This document shows, in pieces, positions 34,101-46,100 of a stretch of 64,000 bases of DNA. This DNA comes from Ditylenchus dipsaci. Its lineage: Eukaryota > Nematoda > Chromadorea > Rhabditida > Anguinidae. Numbering within the stretch: the stretch's first letter is position 1; each line of letters starts with the position of its first letter. The stretch spans positions 248,001-312,000 of the forward strand of contig SADC01000160.1 in NCBI GenBank assembly GCA_004194705.1, written 5' to 3'. The notes beneath the pieces are model-generated. The model did no database searches. It was not told where the DNA came from and was given only the letters and a program-made list of their open reading frames with translations. The position numbers were made by a program, and so were the translations under genes.

Positions 34101-37100
34101 CATCATCACTGCTCATCTTGACTGAAACACGATGTATATTAGACGAGACACCTAGACTCAAACAAACAAGCTAATTTGGTTAGAATACGAGTTTTGTCAA
34201 ATACGAGTTTTGCGAATACGAGTTCGCCCTGCCTCTTGCTAGATGCACCTTCCTTGTTTTTCAACTTCTTGAGGTTTCGATATTCTACTGCTAGTACAGT
34301 CGACGCTCGATATAGCATCGCTCGGTATTGCGTCCGCTTTTTTCGGTTTGGTTGGTCATTATGATTTTCTTTAAAATGGACTCTCTACATTGCGTCCGCT
34401 TTATAGTGTCTGGTCCCGGCCGGGCCCGACTGCGTAAAGGTCGCTCTATTGTGCATCTTATCAATTTTTTTTAATAAGTGCATTCAAAAATACGGCGCTA
34501 GTATAGAATACACCCCCCCCTAAAATCTGACCTCCCAAAATCGCTGTAACTACCCTTTAGAACAACAAGTTTAGGCTTAGCCCTTAGGTTCGGGGGTAGG
34601 CCAGCGTACGGAAGTTTTGACTAATAACTGTTTTACGCACTTTTTTCTGGGTCTAGGAAATATATTTGGTGCTCTTTAGTTAAGTTTGAAATTGAAAATT
34701 TTTTAGGGGGGTATTCTATACCAGGGTCAAAATACTAATTTTTTGAATTTCACAGAACTAGAAATGGAGTCATCATCCCATTTTGCGATCACGATTGTGC
34801 CAAAGCTCAAACCGCGAGCGATAATATTTCTCGATCATAACAATAAAATAATAATAATTGATTTTTCGCTTGATTTTTACGATGTTTTTTTAAATAAAGC
34901 TCTTTACTGCGACCGGCTGTCAATAGCTTGACCACAACTCTCTATATTGCGTTCGCTCGATATTTCATCCAGCTCGATATTGCGTCTGGTAGTGCCAGCC
35001 CGAGAGGGATACACTATCGATTGTCGACTGTATTCCAGTTTCTTCTAGATGGTCATTCAGACAGTCTGTCGGTTTTTATCAAAAAACTTTTGTGGCATTA
35101 TACATTTGGCGCTACTCGGTTTTCACCCCCCCCCCCCTTAACACCCCCCCTCCTCGGTTTAAGCTTTAAAATAAGAGATGAACTAAAAGATTTTCAGATT
35201 AGGCTTAGGCAAAGATATGCCAGCATACGTGAGGACGTACTAAAACACGTTCTTCGAACCAGAAAAAAGTTAGAAAAAAGAATTCTCGACCCTAGTAGCG
35301 AATAACCCCTCAAAACCCCCCCCCCCCAACGATTTTCACCTTTTTTACTTAAGTAAAAAGTACCCAAATTTATGTCTCAGACCCCGGAAAATATGCGCAA
35401 ACTCTTTATTAGTCACAACTTCCGTACGCTGGCCTACCCCCAAACCTAAGGGCTAAGGCTAAACTTGTTGTTTGCAAGGGTAGTTACAGCAATTTTAAAA
35501 GGTCGGATTCTTGGGGGGGGGGGGTTGGTATTCGCTACTAGCGCCGAATTCTCGATCATATGCACCAAAAGAATTAAATAAGTGTACCCAGTCGTAATGT
35601 GTACCCAGTCGTTGTACCCACTCATAATGTGTACCCAGTCGAAGGTCAGTCTGTATTCTCGGCGTCGCAGCTTATTCGATAGAAACCTTCGAACATTGAT
35701 TGCATGATGCTCTTCAAACTTTTTAAGGCTTCTGTAGACAGTTTTCGCAGGGATTTCAGTTTTATCAATTATCTTTCTGATTTGATTCCTGAATACCCTC
35801 GACCATTGATTATATGATAATCTTCAGCAGATTCTCATCTTCTCGGTTTCGCTGCTAGCTTTCTTTTTTTACTTCAGTTTGGCACTTTTGTTAGCTTTCA
35901 AGGCATCATTAAATAGGTACATATTGTCACTTTTGAAAAGGGCTTTGATTAAAAAATCATGGTATTCAATCATATGATATAAAACGTCAGAATTATTGCA
36001 GAGCCTAAAGTGACTGAAACAGCGTCTGAAGATAATGCAGAAGAGATAGATGGTAATACTAAAAGTGACGGAGAATCCCAAGCAAGTAATGCAGGTATTC
36101 CATACTTTACTTGAGCTATCAAATAGTCTGTTTCGCTAATTTTAGCCAAGCTGATTGGTGAAGAAGAATTAGGACTGTCTAAGATCTCCACCAAAATATA
36201 CTTGGAATACATTAAAGCTGCAGGAGGGCTTACTGTATGCTGCTTTGTACTTGTCGCTTTTCTGATTAATGTTGGGTAAGTTTTCCGGTTTGCTAACCGG
36301 ATCCTACTCTAGTTATAATTAAATATTTTATGTTTAGAAGCGGCATATTTTCGACTTACTGGCTGTCCAAATGGTTGACAGATGTACATGGCCGACCTGC
36401 AAATAATGTCAAGGAATTATATTATTGTTATTTTTTGTAAGTTTAATAATGCAATTGTAGGCATTTATTGGACTAAACGACTCTATAAATGCTACAGACA
36501 ATTATTCTCTAGCCAATGATCCAAATCTATCATTTTATGCTACTGTTTATGGATGCTCTATATTGATTTTGTTTGTTCTGGTCTGGTCAAAGCGATGATA
36601 TTTGTTAAGGTAATTTTACTAAATTTTTATACTTTATTTGTTTTTATTGCAGGTAATTGTTTTCTTAGGGATGGTGGTTGAAGGGAGGGTGCGCATTTTG
36701 TAATATTTTGTAAATAATAGTTAAATGACTCCTAGGTAATTTTCTATATGCTTTAAAAGACCATAGCCGTCGCCGACAACGAGAATTTCAAATGTTTGAA
36801 TTCGCGCGGGACAGTTCTCTTTCGTCTTTCATTTTACTCTTTTGAGTCATTCGAAGCAAGTCAAAAGAGTAAAATGAAAGACGAAAGAGAACTGTCCCGC
36901 GCGAATTCAAACATTTGAAATTCTCGTTGTCGGCGACGGCTATGGCCCTTAAACGATGAAAAAGCTATTTTCTAAAAAAATCGGGTTTTTAAAGAACTTT
37001 TTTTGACCAAAACTTGACTAAAACCTTGATTTGCCTTGATCCCCCAGAGCAAAAGTCAATTTTTGGTCAAAAAAATTTTTACACAAAAACCTATTTTTAT

Positions 37101-40100
37101 TTGGAAAAAGGTAAAAAATAGCTTTTTTATTATAAAAAGCATATAAAAACTATGATTTAATTTAAGCTTATTTAATATAGCTCATAGCTTATTTAATTTG
37201 ACGCAATTTGGAAAAGTCGAGGAAAAACATTTCTTCCAGCCGGATTCGAACCGATGACCGACTCCCAAAGTAAACCGACGCTTTACCACCTATACTGAGC
37301 CACCTATACTGCTAGGTAGTCGAATCACTTTTCATTATATATAGCCACTAGAGTAATCAACAAATTTTCATTTTAAAATAATTATTTTTTGAATTTCACT
37401 GGTACCCGCCTTTCAAAATATTCCATCGGCGGTGAGCATGCCCCTTTAACTATGATTTACAAAATTTTATAAAATGCGACTCCCCTTCCCCCAAGTAAAC
37501 AAGTGCCTTGTTGCAAAATTTAAAAAATCAACAAATAATTGTCTGTGCATTTTTCTACAGTCGACTTATTCTATAACGTGAACCGACTTTGGTTTCGGAC
37601 TTAAAATAGCTTTTAGTTTACACTGGTCCTTAACTTGTTTCTGTACAAAAAATAAGTGAGAATTTGAAAAGGGACAATACTTTTTTCTCCGACTAAAACA
37701 CTTTTTTTTCCGACTAAAATATTTTTTTTTCCGACTAATTTCATTTCCGACTAAAACACTTTTATATCCGACTAAAATACTTTTTTTTCCGACTAATTTT
37801 CTTTTTTCTCCGACTAATTTTAATCCTCAACACGAAATCAACCATTTTTAAAAAATTTTGTGTGAAATTCAAGGGTGGGCAAAGACCAGATGGCTGGAGA
37901 CCCACTCCGGAATGGCCAAAAGGCCAAAATTATTGGTTTTTTGGGGGTTTACTAAAGGGGGAGTAAACTTTTTGAGAAAAATCGATTGAGCGGATCAGAT
38001 TTCGGGTCCGATCGGCTTAAACGCTCAGAATTCCAGGTTTATGGTGGTTTCGAGTGGTTCAGGGTGGAGTTGTGGGCGATTAAGCCGATCGGACCCGAAA
38101 TCTGATCCGCTCAATCGATTTTTCTCAAAAAGTTTACTCCCCCTTTAGCAAACCCCAAAAAACCAATAATTTTGGCCTTTTGGCCATTCCGGAGTGGGTC
38201 TCCAGCCATCTGGTCTTTGCCCACCCTTGAATTTCACACAAAATTTTTAAAAATGGTTGATTTCGTGTCGAGAATTAAAATTAGTCGGAGAAAAAAGTAT
38301 TTAGTCGGAGAAAAAAGTGTTTTAGTCGGAAATGAAATTAGTCGGAAAAAAAAATATTTTAGTCGGAAAAAAAAGTATTTTAGTCGGAGAAAAAAGTATT
38401 GTCCTTTGAAAAGTGTGCCGAAATTGCAACCCCCTCCTCTCAGCGAAAGCCAAAAAAACAATTAGGACGAAGCTCAATTAATCGTTACCAGTTCTGGGAT
38501 ACTATATCGATTTACATGCACTGTCCAGGTGACTTTGTGTGCCTCTACCAACCTTCATAACTCCATGCTCAATCATGTGCTCCATGGAGTTACGTCTTTC
38601 TTCGACACCACTCCAGGTTATCACTCTTGTGAACTAGCATTATAAAATGTTGAAAATTTAGCTGGTCGAATACTTAATCGTTTCTCCAAAGATTTGGATG
38701 AAAGTTAGTATTTGATAAATAAATTTTGCAGAGGTTTTTTAAAATAATTTCACTTTGAGTTGACGTGAAACTGCCGTTTTCTGCGGAAGCCCTGTTGCAG
38801 TACATGATCACATGCATAGGCTTTGTGGGCATCATCGCCTCTGTGTTTCCGATTTTCCTGTGCTATGCATCCCCTCATTGCTGTCTTTGTGCTCTTCTTC
38901 TTGTGCTTCAGATCTGGAATCAGGAGGTTAGAATTTTCGAAATGTATGTTGATCTGGCTAAATACAAATGAGCCTTTTAATTTGAGCTTAGAAATCTTTG
39001 ATACCCATTTTCGTTCTTTTTTCGCAAAATGTTTGGATAAGATATGCGGAATATCTTTTTTCTGAATAATTTCAAGATTTGGCCTGAAACAATTAAAATT
39101 AAAGTAATTTTAGCTTGAAACGAGTGGAAAACATTTCTCGATCTCCAGTCTTCGAGCAAATTACCTCTTCTTTGGATGGGCTGGCGACAATTCACTCCTT
39201 CTCCCAGACGAATTCCTATGTTGATGCAATGAAAACAGTGAGTTACTTTAAAAGCGCTATGCTCTTCGGAAAATATTTAGCTTTTGTTTGGCACTTTTCT
39301 GAAGCTTCTAAAACACCGTATTTTTTATAATAAAGTCCCCCAATTCGTAAGGATCTCCTGCTCTAAAAAATAGTCCTGCTCTCATGGAAGGTTAAAATAT
39401 AGGTGCGAGTACAGTCAAACCTCGTTATAACATACGCCCTATATAACGAGGTTCGACTGTAGTTTTGTTGTTTAGTACGTTTTGTCAGTATAGGTGTTGT
39501 ATGGCCAGTTAAATCTGTTATTGTCCTGACACGGCTATGATTCGTTGTCAGGACCTTTGTTGCTCTCGCGATCATAAGATCATTATTGTTGTGTTGCTGT
39601 GAATAAAAGCTCTCATTTATTCTACGCTCTCAATCTCCGCTCTCGCAAACACATTGGCGCAGTCGCTATGGATGTAAACGAACTAAAAGGTTTGGTGGAA
39701 CAGCGATCCACTCAATGCCACCACTTCTTCAGCAACGAAATGGTGGTGGCGACAATGCTCAGTGTGCTCCTCTTGCAATCTCTATATTGCCTCAATTGCC
39801 AGATATGGAAGTTTTCAGTGCCGATGACAATGATCGGAACAAGTTCCAAGATTGGATGGCCCGCTTCAAGTTCTCTCTCGATTGCATAGCTCCGAATATG
39901 GTGGATGCTTGCAAGGTGAAGCTCCTCATGACCAAGCTATCGTCCGAGGCCTTCTCAGAATACAGAAAAAGCTGCCTGCCAAAAGATGTGGTGGGTGTGA
40001 ATGGGACGCCCATCGACTTCATCCTGGATTCAGGTGCTCGAGTCAATACGCTCAATCAGTCTGCTATCGCTGCTGTGGGTCAAATAAAAATCAGTCCTGC

Positions 40101-43100
40101 GCAACGGGAGTGAGGGCAAATTCCAGGTATATGTCAATTTTTATCTGCCAATTTTTCGCGGACAATTTTTGGCCGACCAATTATTCGCCGGAAAATTTTT
40201 CGCCGACCAATAATTTCATTCCTGCTTTCTCATCAGGCTTTTGTCTATGGATGACTTTTTCTTTCCATTTCTCTTGTTATTTTCACCGCCGTATTCTAGT
40301 GCATTTTATTATATTGTTCCAGATGAACTCTATGATCGCAAAGCCGTAAGCTTTTAACTCAGTGCATGGAAACAGGAATTTTGTCGACGAAAGGCGAATG
40401 TACTATAAAGTCGCGATCTAAAAGGAGATAACGAGAGAAAAGTTTCCACACTCCTAAGAGAATATCATTACCTGTGTTTATATATTTAACCTCAGTTTTG
40501 CTGGTAGTCCATGCACCAACTCAACCAAGTGGTCGTCTACTTGGACCATTTTTTACATTTAAGTGAAATCTTGCAAAAAGTCATTTCAGTACTGTCAAAC
40601 CATCTTTAGAATGCTTGAATTAGTGCGAAAAACAACTTTTAAGACGTAAACCCAAGAACGTAAAAAAATTCGATCCAAGTGTACGACTACTTGTTTTAGT
40701 TGGGCACCCACACCTATCACCCAAGTACCATCACCCAGCCACTTCCACCTGAGTATCGATTCTAGTCACTACCACTTAAGTACTACTTTCTCGGTACTGA
40801 CACCTCCATACTATCACGTTGATCCTTACAGGATAGGAAACTACTCCAGAAGTGGGTTCCTTCAAGTCAAATCGCTGCTTTAGCATTATCAAACCGAACA
40901 CTACTATTAGGAACCTCCTCTGTTAGACTCTATTGACCGAGGGGAGGTTTTGTATTGCCTGTTAAATTTGTTATTGTTCTGACACGGCTATGATTCGTTG
41001 TCAGGATTTTCGTTGTCTCGCGATCATAAGATCATTATTGTTGTGTTACTGTGAATAAGAGATCTCGTTTATTCTACGCTCTCAATCTCCGCTTTTGCAT
41101 ACACAACAGTAGGGGAGTGGAATTACTAGAGCATATGCAACACACTGCCCACGAATTCTAAAAATCATTCTCTTATATAAATGCTTTTAAGGACCATGCT
41201 CACGGTGGTCTGGTGCCAGTGTTGCCAGTTCAGCATAGTAAAGCTGAGCAAAAAAGAATAGCACTATGCTTCGAAAAGCACAAAAAATAAATATTCTTTT
41301 TGAGAGAGGAAAATTCGAAACTCAAAATACTATGCTAATTCAAGTAGCATAACTATTTGAAATTTTAATTATGCTTTTTGAAAAAGCATAATTAAGCGAG
41401 ACCATTAAAAATGCTTTTTGTTTTGGCATAGCTTGTAGCGTTTCATAAATATGCCTTTCGGTTTTGCCGGCTTTTCTTCTCGAATAAATAAGTGCATAGT
41501 TAATTCTGCTTTTCGATCTGTGAAATTCAATAAGCATATTTATTTCTGACGAAAACTAAGCTGTTTTACTTACACGGGAAAGGCACGACCACCCCGTGCG
41601 CTATCAAAAACCTTATATACCAAAAGATAGCCCTAACTGAGCTTGTTATCATGCTCCATAGGAAATTTTGATTGCAAGATGATAACAAGCTCAGTTAGGG
41701 CTATCTTTTGGTATATAAGGTTTTTTGATAGCGCACGGGGTGGTCGTGCCTTTCCGTGTTAGCATATTCATTTTTGCGCTCTTTTATTTGTATCTGGGTA
41801 CATCTTGAGTTGGTATTTCAGTAAATTTTAGTCTTTTTGCTGTCACAGTTCTCGTTACGTTGCAGGATTGTCATATCGGCTCAATGTTTTATTTCATTTC
41901 AGATAGTCGCCAGCTGAAACTTTTCTCGTTATGATTGTTGGCAGTCCTACTCAATCTCAGTTCTCAGATGCAAATCAAGAGGACAGTGCAAATAGAAAGA
42001 AGCGCAAGACCAATCTCAGCAACAGCACTCTCAACTGCGTCCTCGGAGTAGAATTGGAATACATTGAAGACTGAGATGTTCGAAGCAACACATCGTTTGG
42101 AGTCTCTTCGTGGATATCAAGATCAACTATGAGGGTATCGATTATGTAAGGTTTAATTTCATTTCCTTTTTATCAACTTTTGCTTATAGGAAAGAATGTA
42201 CTGTCCTTCTTGCAATGCTGATATGGTTCCCAAGACAAGTGTCATCAAGGCACATTTGAATGCGCGTCACGAAAAAGTCTCAAAAGCAGTGATGAAGATT
42301 GAGAGGAGGAAGAAGAAAATGGAGTGAGTCCTTATAAGAGTATATCCTGCTATTCCCACATGAAATTTTTTTTCAGACTGACTGTCAATGAAGCTTTCAC
42401 TAAATTTTAAATGCAATTTCAAGCTACCAGCACCACCAAGGACAGGTCCAGTCACAGTTTTTTTCTTTCGAGCCTCAATTGCAGCCTCAAGTGAATACTT
42501 TTGCCTCGTTCGTTCACAATAAGAAAAGCGACTTCATTCGGGATCGCGGTGGTAACAACGAGCTTGGTGATGGCATGGGCTCTGGTAATGTGCCGTCGAA
42601 TAAAGCAGCCGTACTGGACATAGTCGGACGACTACAAGCCATGCAATCAGGTAGTCGCCAAAAACTTAATCCTATTTTTACATTAGTGGATTTGCAGACT
42701 GACGTAAGTTAAATGTTCCATACTTTTTCCCAGGATTTTTAAATATTTTAGAAGAACAAGCACATCATTGACTTCCTTGTGGAGATGCTGACTGTTCCGG
42801 CCTCATCATCTACAGTGGAAAGGGTGTTTTCGCAAGCAGAGATGAGCACGAATGGTCGCCGCAACAGAACATCTTCGACTCTTCTCAAGGATCAATTGGT
42901 TATTTACCTCAACTATGGACAGCTACATGGACAGTGCTAGTAGGAAAGTGAAAAATCAAAAACATCATCATTTCAAGTTATTCTCATTGTTTGCAGTTGT
43001 TTAGTTGAGGTCTGTTGGTGTTGTTGAATAAATAATCGTAGCTGACGGAACTCTGTTTTCTTCCACTTTTTTCGTAGTCCTATTTCAGATTACCATAATT

Positions 43101-46100
43101 TTCTCATGAAAAATCAGTCTTTAATAAAGCGCCAAACACTCGTCTAAGTTCAAAACCACACGATTAGCCATCGTGTATTGGCGTCATCTTCAAATTACCT
43201 TTCAATATTGGATACAATCCAGCTATTTTGTGTAACATCGAAGTGTTAAGAGTATTAGCCAGTAGGTTCAGGTACTATCCAGGTGGTTTAGGTACTTTCT
43301 AGGTGGTTTTGTTACCCTCCCGGTGGTTTGCACCTATTCTGGTCATTTGGGCACTCTCTAGGTGGTTTGGGCCTACTCAGGTAGTTTGGCTACTTTCTAG
43401 GTGATTTGAGCCTATTCAGGTGGTTTAGGCACCTTCCACGTGGTTTGGGCTTATTTAAGTAGTTTGGGCAACATCCTGGTGGTTCGGGTACCTTCTTGGT
43501 AGATCGGGGCTATCCAAGTGGTTCGGCTACTATTCTGTTGGTTAGGGCTATACACATACATAAGGTGCATCAGAGTCTGTGCTGAGAAAAAAGCATAATT
43601 GTTTGTTATAAGCTAAATGTTGACGAAGCATAAAAATTAATTATGCTTATTTATTTTTTTGAAAAAGCATAATAAATAAGTATGCTACTTGATAATTTTC
43701 TATTAGCAACCGAAATAAATATGTCAGTGCGATTCATCACTAAGAGCATATTTATTTTAACAACCTTCGCATCTTTTTCAAAAAACATAATTCTTTTTAC
43801 TTTATGTCTACAGTAGGGTGGTGCGGTTACGGTTAATTCGGCCCTACCCGGTTTTCGGTTAACCGGTTTTTGGGGTACCCGGTTTTCGGTTACGGTTTAT
43901 TACCAGTACCCGGTTAACCGACCCGGTTTTTCCGGTTTTTGCCCATTTTCGCATCTGATCGCAGTTTTTTCGGCTATAATCGCAAAATAACTCAATTTAA
44001 CATTTTATTGAAACCATTTAACATGTTGCAAACAATAAATTCATTCAATATTGTTTTCATCGACAAAACTTAATTCATATTCTTGGACCTCTTCATCATC
44101 AGGAACAGTTGACGGAGCTAACTCTAGCTTTTTCAGACTCGCTTTAATCAAAATGAGCATCTCCGCCGTACCACCGCGCATCCTAAAGATCTTGTTTACG
44201 ACTTATTTGTTTGATATTATCAAATTTATAAGTAGAGCTGTTCACCTATTTCTCAGTGTGTTAGAATAAAGAAGACCGGCGATAGAGAATGTTCGTTCGC
44301 TGCTGACTGAAGTTGCCGGAACACAAAGGAGAATTTTGGCACCTTTGGAAATAGTCGGAAATCGTTCCTTGTTTTGTCGCCACCAGATGAATAAGTCATC
44401 ATTCCTATCAGGTCTATCACTGTTGTGACGGTAATGACTTAATTCTGCCTTTAATACAACACTGAGGGTAAAAAAGTTGAACAAGAGATCATAATACCTT
44501 AATTGTAGCCGTAAGTTCATCAGATCCTACTCTGCGGACGACTTTCTTTTTGATGGCCCAGATGTCATCTTAAGTAAATTGCATTGATCGGAAATCAGTA
44601 AATGTTGGAAATATGGAACATACCCATATCCATGCTGTTGCTATCGTTATGAGAGCTGTTCTCGCTTTGGTCTCCTCAATCAGCTTAGCTATCTCTTCAC
44701 CAGTGTGTTCTTTTTCTATCGGAATAGTGGATGGATCATCGAAAAAGCGAATGGAAGCATTCTGGCGCACCATTATTCTAACCAACTCTTCATCCATGTT
44801 CTTCTGAAGGTTGTCTTTGCTCTGCTGTTCGGAAAACTAAGAGGTGATTGGAGGAACCTAAAGCATAATGTTAATACGATAAATTTACAATGATTGTAAA
44901 ACAAAATACTTTGCAGTGAGTATCTAATCCATATTCCTGGAACTGCTCCTCGTGCCTCTTTGACTTGAGATGGTTGATTAGATGCAAAGTCGACCCATCC
45001 TTTGGCACTGGTAGAAGATTGCGGCATTTGAGACACTGACGCTTTAGCACTCCATCGTCTGTAATAACTCAAAAGAACTTCCAAATTTTTGCTGTTTTAG
45101 CTAGCGGCATTTTCTGCAAATTATCCAACCGGTAATAAAGTGACAAAATTGGTGTAAAAACGGAAAATTTTTACTGCAAAAATTTTTTTGGCAGGTAATT
45201 TTATCCAGTGCTTAAACCGGAAAAACCGGATCTTGACGTAACCGGTTTTCGGTTAACCGAGTTTTTTCGTACCGGTTTTCGGTTCCGGTTAATTGGGCCA
45301 AAACCGGTCCGGTTCGGTTAACCGACCGGGTCGGTTAACCGACCGTGCACCACCCTAGTCTACACGTAGGAAAAAATATTTATGCTTTTTGAAACATGAA
45401 AAAGCATAATTAATCCGTTGTGCTTTTTCCCGCAATGTCTTTGGCATAATTATTTAAATATGCCTTTTGCATCTTTTAAAAAGCATAGTTATTATTTATG
45501 CTCGTGCTAGCGGCATATTTTTTCGACTATTTTTCTAAGCCTTTTGTCTCGGCACATTTATTTTTACCAATATATTTATGCTTTTTCAAAATGACCCTCG
45601 AATTGGCAACACTGCTGGCGCCCCCCTCCCCCCGATTCAAAATTTTTTCCTAATCAATGGTCTTCTGTTCGAATTTTTCAACTTGTTTTCTAACAAAACA
45701 AGGCCTAGAATTCAATTTCAGGGATATTTTGTTAGGAACTCAATAAAAAAATTGTACGTAATCCCGACGATTAGGAAAATTTTTTGAATTGGCGGGGGAC
45801 CACTAGATCACCGTGAGCATGGTCTTTTAAGAAATTGGATGAAAATAGTGGAGCTATGTTTATGTTCCACAGTGCTATGCGATGGCAAGCTGTTTGGCTT
45901 GATTTGCTTGTGGTAGCTGCTACTTTTATCATCTCATGCCTTATTGTTTTGTTAACTGGGCAATTGGCCCCTGCTGAAGCTGGAATGGGTTAGTTTTTTC
46001 TTAAAATATTTTGAATAAAAATTGTCTCAATATTTGTGTATTTACAGCGATAGCTTTTGCCATGCAAATGAGTGGCATATTCCAATTCGCTGTCAGATCT

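Larger units (their letters stand above)
33534..36001 (+). other. ABC intron with clustered MITE insertions
   Basis: A dispersed repeat (about 33840-35100, resembling 48210-48430) has been split by the 33944-34234 element and by the 34295-35032 element. 35580-35645 is an array of GTGTACCCAGTCGTAAT units. From 35650 to 36001 there are two diverged copies of TTCGAACATTGATTGCATGA-like sequence. Confidence 0.75.
41217..45614 (+). mobile_element. hAT element hAT-2 with transposase relic
   Basis: The ends CAGTGTTGCCAG and TTGGCAACACTG are classic hAT termini. Flanks CTGGTGCC and CTGGCGCC match 7 of 8, with one base of overlap to the end. Subterminal AAAAGCATAATTAA-like motifs recur at both sides. 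The interior holds the transposase pieces at 41932-42942, the array at 43210-43560 and the younger hAT-1. About 2.9 kb remains without hAT-1. Confidence 0.88.
39238..45831 (+). other. 6.6-kb ABC intron filled by nested transposons
   Basis: The order is: TACAGTC mini-hairpin, LTR element, short gap, outer MITE, hAT-2, palindrome, transposase relic, GGTGGTTT array, hAT-1, return of hAT-2, and return of the outer MITE. The last ends on the splice acceptor of the next exon. Confidence 0.9.
41184..45831. mobile_element. outer hairpin MITE split by hAT-2
   Basis: The left end is CTTTTAAGGACCATGCTCAC + GGTGG and the right end is ...CACCGTGAGCATGGTCTTTT + AAG. The right part (45622-45831) alone contains the TTGTTTTCTAACAAAACAAG hairpin of the 22093-22331 family. 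The insertion of hAT-2 at 41216/45615 separates its arms by 4.4 kb. The last bases AAG form the acceptor of ABC exon 30. Confidence 0.85.
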
